The notes under the pieces: model-generated | Database searches by the model: none | Told to the model about the DNA's origin: nothing | Seen by the model: only the letters and a program-made list of their open reading frames with translations | Assembly (NCBI GenBank): GCA_020049615.1 | Contig: JAIFKN010000072.1 | Location: forward strand, 1-5,858 | Reading direction: 5' to 3' | DNA from: a bacterium | GTDB lineage: Bacteria > Planctomycetota > UBA11346 | Length of the DNA stretch: 5,858 nt | Position numbers and translations under genes: made by a program | Part shown: positions 1 to 5,497 of the stretch, one piece after another | Layout of the letters: every line of letters begins with the position of its first letter | Numbering within the stretch: position 1 is the stretch's first letter

Positions 1-1501
1 CGCCGTTGGTCTTGTTGTTGAACTTGGCCGGCCACAGCTCGCAGAAGTCGCGGAACAGACCGGCCTTGAGCAGGTCGGTGTGCAGCGCGGCCACGCCGTT
101 GACCGAGCAGCTGCCGACGATGGCGAGGTAGGCCATGCGCACCTGGCCACCGCCGCCTTCATCGATGATCGACATGCGCGCCTGGCGCGCGGTGTCGCCG
201 GGCCACTTGTTGGCCACCACGCGCATGAAGCGGGCGTTGATCTCGAAGATGATCTCGAGCGGCCGGGGCAGCAGCTTGCGGAACAGCTCGACCGGCCACT
301 TCTCCAGCGCCTCGGGGAGCAGGGTGTGGTTGGTGTAGGCGAAGACCCGGGTGGTGACCGACCAGGCGTCGTCCCAGCCCTGGCCGTACTCGTCCATCAG
401 CAGGCGCATCAGCTCGGCCACCGCCACCGTCGGGTGGGTGTCGTTGAGCTGGCAGACGTTCTTCTCGGCGAAGTCGCGGAAATCCTGGCCGTGCACGCTG
501 GCCCAGCGGCGGACGATGTCCTGCAGGCTGGCGGAGGCGAGGAAGTACTGCTGCCGCAGGCGCAGCTCCTTGCCGTTCTCGCTCTTGTCGTTGGGGTAGA
601 GGACGCGGGTGATGTTCTCGGCCGCGGCGCCTTCGTCGATGGCGGCCTGGTAGTCGCCCTGGTTGAAGTCGGCGAGGTCGAAGTCCTCGAGGGCCTCGGC
701 GCGCCACAGGCGCAGGGTGTTGACCGTGCCGTTGCGGTAGCCCGGCACCGGCATGTCGTAGGGCACGGCGTGGACGTCGTGGGTGCCGACCCAGCGCAGG
801 CGGGTCTTGCCGTGGTCGTCGGTGTAGAACTCGGTGCGCCCGCCGAACTTCACCCGCTGGGTGTACTCGGGGCGCTGCAGCTCCCACGGGCTGCCGTGGG
901 CGAGCCAGCGCTCGGGCTCCTCGACCTGCACGCCGTTGACGATGCGCTGGCGGAACATCCCGTACTCGTAGCGCAGACCGTAGCCGAACACCGGCAGCTG
1001 CAGGGTGGCGCAGGAGTCGAGGAAGCAGGCGGCGAGCCGGCCGAGGCCGCCGTTGCCGAGGCCGGCGTCGGCCTCCTCCTCCTGCAGATCCTCGATCTTC
1101 ATGCCGAGATCCTGAAGCGCCTCGCGCACCGAGTCCTCGAGGTCGAGGTTGAGCATGGCGTTGCCGAGCGCCCGACCCATGAGGAATTCCATCGACAGAT
1201 AGAAGCCGCGGCGGCAGTCCGTCTGGTAGTAGGCAGCGTGGGTGTTCTTCCAGCGCTCCATCAGGCGGTCGCGCACCGCCATGACCAGGGCGGTGTAGCG
1301 GTAGCGGTTGTTGACGCTGTGGGAGTCGCGGCCGAGCGAGATGGCGAGGTGGCGGTCGTAGTCCTGGCGCAGACCAGCGCTGTCCATCGGCAGACCGACC
1401 GAGATCGGTTGCGTCTCGGTGTCCTGGCGCTTGGCCGGCGATGGCTTGGGCGTCGGCTCGACGCGAGCGATGCGCTTGGTTCCGGTGCTCTTGGCTGGCA
1501 T
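1..1501 (-). CDS. glgP: Glycogen phosphorylase, N-terminal 500 residues (3' end outside window)
   Basis: Glycogen/maltodextrin phosphorylase (GT35) releases glucose-1-phosphate from alpha-1,4-glucan ends in the cytoplasm, using PLP. The reading frame is open from the ATG at 1499-1501 to the window edge with no break. Family signatures appear in order: MEFLMGRALGNAM (from residue 104), DAGLGNGGLGRLAACFLDS (145-163, the glycine-rich loop), QLNDTHP (351-357), YTNHTLLPEALEKWP (from 389), then RMSIIDEG, NGVAALHTDLLK and a final NNKTNG close to the animal enzymes. About 830 residues is usual, so roughly 330 C-terminal residues, including the PLP-binding lysine, lie outside. The first ~35 residues are Lys/Pro-rich and not conserved. 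The start is supported by a GGGGG purine tract four bases upstream (1506-1510). It is transcribed divergently from the ppiD-like gene. Family assignment is very secure; glycogen versus maltodextrin preference cannot be told from this part. Confidence 0.96.
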   Translation of the reverse strand, partial: MPAKSTGTKRIARVEPTPKPSPAKRQDTETQPISVGLPMDSAGLRQDYDRHLAISLGRDSHSVNNRYRYTALVMAVRDRLMERWKNTHAAYYQTDCRRGFYLSMEFLMGRALGNAMLNLDLEDSVREALQDLGMKIEDLQEEEADAGLGNGGLGRLAACFLDSCATLQLPVFGYGLRYEYGMFRQRIVNGVQVEEPERWLAHGSPWELQRPEYTQRVKFGGRTEFYTDDHGKTRLRWVGTHDVHAVPYDMPVPGYRNGTVNTLRLWRAEALEDFDLADFNQGDYQAAIDEGAAAENITRVLYPNDKSENGKELRLRQQYFLASASLQDIVRRWASVHGQDFRDFAEKNVCQLNDTHPTVAVAELMRLLMDEYGQGWDDAWSVTTRVFAYTNHTLLPEALEKWPVELFRKLLPRPLEIIFEINARFMRVVANKWPGDTARQARMSIIDEGGGGQVRMAYLAIVGSCSVNGVAALHTDLLKAGLFRDFCELWPAKFNNKTNG

Positions 1502-1685
1502 GTGTCCCCCAGGGTACGCCGCAGTTGTGGGACCGGGAAGGAGGATGGCAAGCGGACATGATGGGACAGAGGAAGCCGAATCGATCCGGCTCCAGCACAG
1601 CCGCAGCTACCCGGCAGATGCCCGCTGCGACAGGTCCCCGTCGCCATTGCCTCGCCCGCCTCCTCCCTAGCATCCCCGCCCTCCC
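1502..1685. promoter_or_regulatory. Divergent intergenic region between glgP and the ppiD-like gene
   Basis: This 184-bp stretch separates two divergently transcribed genes and must hold a promoter for each. I see no convincing -35/-10 pair on either strand. The best minus-strand candidate is TTGCCA (1551-1546), 17 bp, then ACAACT (1528-1523), whose -10 matches the consensus poorly. The plus-strand side before 1686 is C-rich (CGCCCTCCC) with no recognisable Shine-Dalgarno, so the ppiD-like gene may be weakly initiated or leaderless. No clear palindromic operator was found. Confidence 0.5.
1506..1510 (-). promoter_or_regulatory. Ribosome binding site of glgP
   Basis: On the minus strand the sequence reads CTGGGGGACAC then ATG, giving a purine-rich Shine-Dalgarno-like tract about four bases before the start. 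It supports the ATG at 1499-1501 as the initiation codon. Spacing is slightly short. Confidence 0.5.
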
Positions 1686-3420
1686 ATGACCGACACGCCC
1701 AAGCCGCCCGCCCAGCCGCCGATCAAGGACGCCGTGCCCGACGGCAAGGGCGACGCCCCGCCGGTAGCCAAGCCGCTGACGCTCGGGCAGCAGATCTTCA
1801 TCTGGACCATGGTCGCCATCGTCGGCGTCATCTTCGGAGTGGGCGCCTCGTTCTCGCTGGTCTTCGCCCCAACGCATTGCCGGCATCGCCGAAGGAGAGG
1901 TGCTGCAACGCATGCAGGTGGCCGAACGCATGGAGCGGGTGCTCAACCCCAACGCCCACCCCTATGCCCGCATCTGGACCCCGGGACCGTGGGTGGAGAA
2001 TCCGCTGGAGAGCTACGCCACCGACCTGCGGCTGGCGCGCATCGGCGAAGCCCGCGGCCTGATGCCCAAGGGCCAGGCGCTGGAGCGCATCGAGCAGGAG
2101 TTCCTCGCCACCCCGATGCCGGGCGGCAGCGGACGGACCTACCTCGACGCGCTGCGCGAGCACACCGGCGGCGTCGACGAGATCCGGCGCGACGATCTGC
2201 GCCGCCACCTCGGCGAGCTGGCTGCCCGTCGCAGCCTCTTCGCCCGCTCGGCCATCGCCCCGGCGGTGCCGCGCGCCATCGCCCCCGAGGTCGCCGCCCT
2301 GCGCAGCGACCGCGCCGAGCTGGCCGAGGTCGTCCTGTCGGGCGCCCGCTTCGTCCCCGAGGTCAAGCTCGACGATCCCGAGATCCCCGCCGCCTACGAG
2401 AAGCTGCGCGGCAGCCGCTTCACCAAGCCAGGCGGCGTGTCGGTGGCCATCGCCTGGGCCGACCGGGACGAGCTGGGCAAGGCGCTGGAGATCAGCGACA
2501 CCGACGCCGAAGCCTGGTATGGCACGCACAAGGACCAGTTCCCCGGCGAGCCAGACCCCAAGGATCCGAGCAAGCAGCCCGAGGCCAAGCCGTTCGCAGC
2601 GGTGAAGGACCAGGTCATCGCCAAGCTGCGCGCCGAGCGCGGCTCGAAGGCGGCGCAGCTGGCGCTGGAGACGCTCAACCGGAATGCTGATGTGCTCGAG
2701 GGCGAGAAGGATCCGGCCCGCTTCCGCGCCGCCGTCGCCGAGGCCAAGCTGAAGCTGGCCGAAGTCTCGGCCGAGGACCGCACTCCCGGCACGATCGAGC
2801 TCGGCGCCCTGGGCACGATCAAGGATGTCATGCGCCTGTTCGGCCGCGAGCATGAGGTCGGCTTCCTCAGCGAGCCGCAGATCACCAGCGCCGGCCACTG
2901 GGTCATGATCCGCCTGGAGAAGCGCAGCGAACCCGGCTTCCTCGAGCTGGATGCGGTGCGCGGCGAGGTCGCCCGCCACCTCGCCGGTCGGCGGGCCTGG
3001 AAGCCGCTGCTCGAGGCGGCCGGCAAGCTGCGCGACGAACTGGCGGGCAAGGGCCCCGGCGCACTGGCCGTCTGGGCCGCCTCCGAGGAGGCCAAGCCGT
3101 GGAACGTCAGTCTGGTCAACAAACCGCAGTCGCTGACCTCGCAGCTGGCGGTGCCGCCTGCAGAAGCCGAAGGCGTGCCGGGCGAGCCGCAGCTGCTTGC
3201 GGCGTTGGCGATGTCTTCGCGCCCGCCCACCCTCGCCGCTGCCGAGCCTGCCTGGGAGGGCGAGGTGCCGCGCGTCCGCCTCGTCCAGGTCGGCGAAATA
3301 AAGCCGGGTCCGCGCGACGGCTTGGCCGAAGCGCAGTTCGCGGGCCAGTACCGCACCGCCCTCGCCCGCTATAGCCAGACGCTGTTCAGCCGTGAACTCC
3401 AAGCCCAGCTCGGTGACTGA
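1686..3420 (+). pseudogene. SurA/PpiD-like membrane-anchored periplasmic folding factor, frame broken by one base
   Basis: The first part (ATG 1686) encodes a Pro/Lys/Asp-rich cytoplasmic tail (residues 1-36) and one hydrophobic anchor (about 37-61, IFIWTMVAIVGVIFGVGASF). At the CCCC run 1867-1870 the frame shifts. Removing one C gives VFA-QRIAGIAEGEV and a continuous 577-residue protein ending at the TGA 3418-3420. Without correction the first frame runs into unrelated Arg/Pro-rich residues until about 2690. The rest resembles PpiD: a SurA_N-like helical region (about 113-183), PEIPAAYEKLRGSRF (from 231), DTDAEAWYGTHKDQF, KPFAAVKDQVIAKLRAERG (from 301), and a parvulin-tail-like GFLSEPQITSAGHWVMIRLEKR (about 390-411). 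No intact parvulin core is evident, so it may be a chaperone without isomerase activity. Its stop overlaps the purC start. Family call is moderate, from pattern only. A sequencing error is likelier than real gene decay because the downstream frame is intact and coding-like. Confidence 0.7.
1867..1870 (+). other. Frameshift site at a CCCC run
   Basis: Upstream, the frame reads SLVFA and then goes wrong. One base later, CAACGCATTGCC reads QRIA and continues as good coding sequence to 3420. Deleting any one C of this run restores a single protein just after the membrane anchor. This could be an assembly or sequencing indel, a true mutation, or slippage; the run is short for programmed slippage. 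Confidence 0.8.
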
Positions 3421-3422
3421 TG
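3418..3422 (+). promoter_or_regulatory. TGATG stop-start overlap (translational coupling)
   Basis: The TGA of the ppiD-like gene (3418-3420) shares its A with the ATG of purC (3420-3422). No strong Shine-Dalgarno precedes this ATG, so purC translation probably depends on ribosomes finishing the upstream frame. This argues that the ppiD-like frame is translated to its end in the living cell. Confidence 0.75.
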
Positions 3423-4319
3423 AGCCAGCCCCTCCTTGAAAGCAACCTCCCCGGACTCCGTCTGATCGCACGCGGCAAGGTGCGTGATGTGTGGGAGATC
3501 GACGCCCAGCACCTGCTGTTCGTCGCCACCGACCGCATCAGCGCCTTCGACAAGGTGATGCCGACCCCGATCCCCGACAAGGGCCGCGTCCTCACCGCGT
3601 TGTCGCTGTTCTGGTTCGACCTGCTGCGGGATGTGTGCCCCAACCATGTGGTGACCAGCGATGTCGGCGCCATGCCTGCGGCGGTGCGAGCCGAGCGCGA
3701 GCAGCTCACCGGCCGCGCCCTGATGGTGCGGCGCCTGCGCATCCTGCCGGTCGAATCGATCGTGCGCGGCTATGTCGCCGGATCCGGCTGGAAGGAATAC
3801 AGGAAGTCGGCGACCATCTGCGGCATCCCCTTGCCTGCGGGCCTGGGCGAATCGGCTGAACTCCCGACCCCGATCTGGACCCCCTCGACCAAGGCCGAGC
3901 AGGGCGCCCACGACGAGAACATCAGCCCCGAGCAGGCCCGCGGCATCCTCGGCGCCAACGCCGCCGCGGTCGAGCGCCACAGCGTCGAGCTGTACCGCCG
4001 CGCCCGCGACCACGCCCGCGCCCGCGGCGTGATCATCGCCGACACCAAGTTCGAGTTCGGCACCGACCCGGCCGGCAACGTGGTCCTCGCCGACGAGGTG
4101 CTGACCCCGGACAGCTCGCGCTTCTGGCCCGCCGACCGCTACGCCGTCGGCCGCGGCCAGGACAGCTACGACAAGCAGTACCTGCGCGACTGGCTGGAGT
4201 CGGTGAAGTTCGACAAGAACGGCCCCGGCATCGCCCTGCCGCCCGAGGTGGTGGCGCGCACGCGGCAGAAGTACCTCGAGGCCTACCGCGAACTGACCGG
4301 GGTCGAGTTCCGGGCGTGA
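3420..4319 (+). CDS. purC: Phosphoribosylaminoimidazole-succinocarboxamide synthase (SAICAR synthase)
   Basis: Cytoplasmic enzyme of de novo purine synthesis that joins CAIR and L-aspartate using ATP to form SAICAR. All hallmark motifs are present in its 299 residues: GKVRD (19-23, ATP-binding glycine loop), DRISAFD (38-44), VESIVRGYVAGSGWKEY (111-127), STKAEQGAHDENI (156-168), IADTKFEFG (206-214), DEVLTPDSSRFW (225-236) and SYDKQYLRDWL (249-259). The length matches the longer yeast ADE1-like group rather than the ~237-residue E. coli type. The start is fixed by the one-base overlap with the previous stop. No other purine gene is in the window, so it is not part of a visible pur operon. The partner upstream is a protein-folding factor, which has no evident metabolic link. 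No key motif is missing and the enzyme is expected to be active. Confidence 0.97.
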   Translation: MSQPLLESNLPGLRLIARGKVRDVWEIDAQHLLFVATDRISAFDKVMPTPIPDKGRVLTALSLFWFDLLRDVCPNHVVTSDVGAMPAAVRAEREQLTGRALMVRRLRILPVESIVRGYVAGSGWKEYRKSATICGIPLPAGLGESAELPTPIWTPSTKAEQGAHDENISPEQARGILGANAAAVERHSVELYRRARDHARARGVIIADTKFEFGTDPAGNVVLADEVLTPDSSRFWPADRYAVGRGQDSYDKQYLRDWLESVKFDKNGPGIALPPEVVARTRQKYLEAYRELTGVEFRA

Positions 4320-4320
4320 A

Positions 4321-4346
4321 TGGGCAATGCCACTTCCATTGCCCCA
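4321..4346 (+). terminator. Stem-loop just after purC (possible terminator or repeat hairpin)
   Basis: GGGCAATG (4322-4329) pairs perfectly with CATTGCCC (4337-4344) across a 7-base loop, two bases after the purC stop. No T tract follows; the next bases are G-rich. It may stabilise the mRNA end or be part of the repeat element rather than a classic intrinsic terminator. Confidence 0.35.
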
Positions 4347-4485
4347 GGGGTCAGGGGTCAGGGGTTAGGGCCGTGTGGCGGGTGAGGTTCCGGACCACAG
4401 GACCGCAGGATCGTGGAACTGGGCCTTCACCATCTTCGGCATTGTCCGTGTCCCACGACCCTAACCCCTAACCCCTGGGGCAATG
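4337..4485. repeat. Imperfect inverted repeat of AGGGGTC/AGGGGTT heptamers, MITE/REP-like
   Basis: The left arm (4337-4375) reads CATTGCCCC, then AGGGGTC twice, AGGGGTT, then AGGGCCGTG. The right arm (4454-4485), reverse-complemented, reads CATTGCCCC, then AGGGGTT twice, then AGGGTCGTG. The arms are the same apart from one missing heptamer and a few C/T changes, and enclose a 78-bp spacer with no open frame of interest. The arms could pair as a long stem. The 7-base difference suggests slippage of a heptamer tandem repeat. It lies wholly between purC and the permease gene. No transposase is present, so if mobile it would be a passive element. Confidence 0.7.
4347..4370 (+). other. Canonical G-quadruplex pattern
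   Basis: Four G runs (4347-4350, 4354-4357, 4361-4364, 4368-4370) are separated by three-base loops TCA, TCA and TTA. This satisfies the usual intramolecular quadruplex pattern on the plus strand, and hence in the 3' untranslated RNA of purC. Whether it folds in the cell is unknown. Confidence 0.6.
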
Positions 4486-4506
4486 ACCCCTCGGGGCAAT
4501 GGGACC

Positions 4507-5274
4507 ATGATCGACCTCCTCCCCACGCCCTGGCACTGGGCCAACGCCATCGGCATCGCCTTCGTCGTCGGCGCGGCCAAGACCGGCGTGCCGGGCCTCG
4601 GCTTCCTCGCCGTGCCCTGGCTGGCCTGGGTGCTGGGCAACTCCCTGCTCTCGGTCGGCGCCCTGCTGCCGCTGCTGATCAGCGCCGACATCCTGGCAGT
4701 GTGGCTCTACCGCAAGAACCCGGCCGTCCACCACCTGTGGAAGCTGCTGCCGTGGGTGCTGATCGGGATGGCCGCCGGCACCGCGCTGATCCTGGCCCTG
4801 CCCCAGGAGCGCTTCAATGCTGCCATCGGCGGCACGGTGATGGCGATGATCGTGGTCCACCTGTGGCGGAAGTGGCGCAAGCACAACGACCCGCCCAGCC
4901 ACGCCGTCGGCGCCGGGGTCGGCATCATCGCCGGGACCACCACCACCCTGGCCAATGCGGCCGGACCGGTGATGAACGTCTACCTCCTCACCCAACGCAT
5001 GCCGAAGGAGGACTTCATCGCCGCCGGGGCGTGGTTCTTCTTCACCGTCAACCTGATGAAGCTGCCGATCTACATCGGCCTGAGCGAATTCGGCCATGGC
5101 ACCAAGTTGATGATCACCGGCCAGACCCTGCTGATGGACGCCTGCCTGGTCCCGGCCGTCATCCTCGGCTCGCTGGTCGGCCGGCGCATCATCCCGCTCA
5201 TCCCCCAGCGTGCCTTCGAAGCGGTCATGCTCCTGTTGGCGGCAGCTGCGGCGGTCGGCCTGCTGGTGAAATAG
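4507..5274 (+). CDS. Sulfite exporter TauE/SafE-family membrane permease
   Basis: Polytopic inner-membrane protein of 255 residues, the usual size for TauE/SafE (PF01925), a family of presumed exporters or permeases for sulfite, sulfonates and related anions. It shows the family's two-half layout. The first half has GAAKTGVPGLGFLAVPWL (22-39), followed by hydrophobic segments near 47-68 and 80-98. The second half has GIIAGTTTTLANAAGPVMNVYLL (139-161), RMPKEDFIAAGAWFFFTVNLMKLP (164-187), and two more hydrophobic segments to the C-terminus. A Trp/Arg/Lys-rich loop (about 120-130) separates the halves. An in-frame ATG at 4483 would add eight residues, but it lies in the inverted-repeat arm, so 4507 is preferred; GGGG at 4493-4496 could act as a ribosome binding site. 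Substrate cannot be assigned: no sulfur-metabolism gene is adjacent. Confidence 0.9.
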   Translation: MIDLLPTPWHWANAIGIAFVVGAAKTGVPGLGFLAVPWLAWVLGNSLLSVGALLPLLISADILAVWLYRKNPAVHHLWKLLPWVLIGMAAGTALILALPQERFNAAIGGTVMAMIVVHLWRKWRKHNDPPSHAVGAGVGIIAGTTTTLANAAGPVMNVYLLTQRMPKEDFIAAGAWFFFTVNLMKLPIYIGLSEFGHGTKLMITGQTLLMDACLVPAVILGSLVGRRIIPLIPQRAFEAVMLLLAAAAAVGLLVK

Positions 5275-5343
5275 GGAGCGCCGACGTCCACGTCGACGTG
5301 GGCAATGCGGTCCAACACATATCGATGTGGACGTCGACGCTCC
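5275..5343. repeat. 21-bp imperfect stem-loop directly after the permease stop (REP-like or terminator)
   Basis: The left arm 5275-5295 begins at the base after the TAG and matches the reverse complement of 5323-5343 at 19 of 21 positions, with a 27-base loop. Of the two mismatches one is a G-T wobble on the plus strand. Nested inside is a perfect 14-bp palindrome, CCACGTCGACGTGG (5288-5301), and a small CACAT/ATGTG hairpin (5315-5328), so alternative folds are possible. A TTTT (5354-5357) follows about ten bases later, too far for a textbook intrinsic terminator. Confidence 0.65.
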
Positions 5344-5378
5344 ATCTGCTCGATTTTCGTGCGGACGACTACGTTCCT

Positions 5379-5401
5379 TACTGCTGTGCCGCACAGCAGT
5401 A
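5379..5401. terminator. 11-bp perfect hairpin, possible terminator or operator
   Basis: TACTGCTGTGC (5379-5389) and GCACAGCAGTA (5391-5401) are exact reverse complements around one central C. It sits in the least GC-rich part of the window, and the following bases TCTTCTAAGTTGTT are only mildly T-rich. It could end transcription of the permease gene, or serve as a dyad protein-binding site for the gene starting at 5498. Confidence 0.45.
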
Positions 5402-5485
5402 GTCTTCTAAGTTGTTGCTGGGCCGTGCAGCAGACTCGGCACGCTGAGTGCATCACCACAGTACAGCCGCGCCTCCTGCGGCCGT

Positions 5486-5491
5486 GAAAGG
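5486..5491 (+). promoter_or_regulatory. Ribosome binding site deciding the GTG start at 5498
   Basis: GAAAGG lies six bases before GTG 5498-5500, a good Shine-Dalgarno position. The frame is open upstream to a TAA at 5408-5410, but no ATG or better-placed start occurs there. Confidence 0.55.
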
Positions 5492-5497
5492 CACTTC

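Larger units (their letters stand above)
5275..5497. other. Structured intergenic region, no gene seen
   Basis: These 223 bp between the permease gene and the partial gene hold the two structures listed separately and a fifth copy of the GGGCAATG octamer (5300-5307), within the loop of the first. From 5402 to about 5485 nothing else is recognised. A promoter for the 5498 gene should lie here, but no clear -35/-10 pair stands out. Confidence 0.6.

Noticed and set aside
1523..1551. Sigma-70 promoter for glgP (TTGCCA, 17 bp, ACAACT)
   Set aside because: The -10 hexamer matches the consensus at only two of six positions, which is too weak to annotate as a promoter.
80..1561. 493-residue plus-strand open frame opposite glgP
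   Set aside because: It is antisense to a clearly conserved glycogen phosphorylase, and its Val/Ala/Gly/His-rich composition is typical of a GC-rich shadow frame.
159..1952. 597-residue minus-strand open frame
   Set aside because: It overlaps glgP in another frame and runs across the divergent intergenic region; it is Arg/Pro-rich with no family motif.
1869..2690. C-terminal part of the uncorrected 334-residue frame beginning at 1686
   Set aside because: After the anchor it becomes Arg/Pro/Gly-rich out-of-frame sequence, while the neighbouring frame carries the recognisable protein.
1828..3471. 547-residue minus-strand open frame opposite the ppiD-like gene
   Set aside because: The plus-strand frame has PpiD-like architecture and couples to purC; the minus-strand protein is low-complexity Gly/Ala/Leu/Arg.
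4347..4485. CRISPR array
   Set aside because: The repeats are 7 bp, contiguous and inverted across the spacer; there are no regularly spaced long repeats and no cas gene.
4413..5402. 329-residue plus-strand and 308-residue minus-strand open frames over the permease gene
   Set aside because: Both are shadows of the TauE/SafE gene, with His/Pro/Arg-rich or Gly/Asp/Gln-rich low-complexity translations, and they extend into intergenic repeats.
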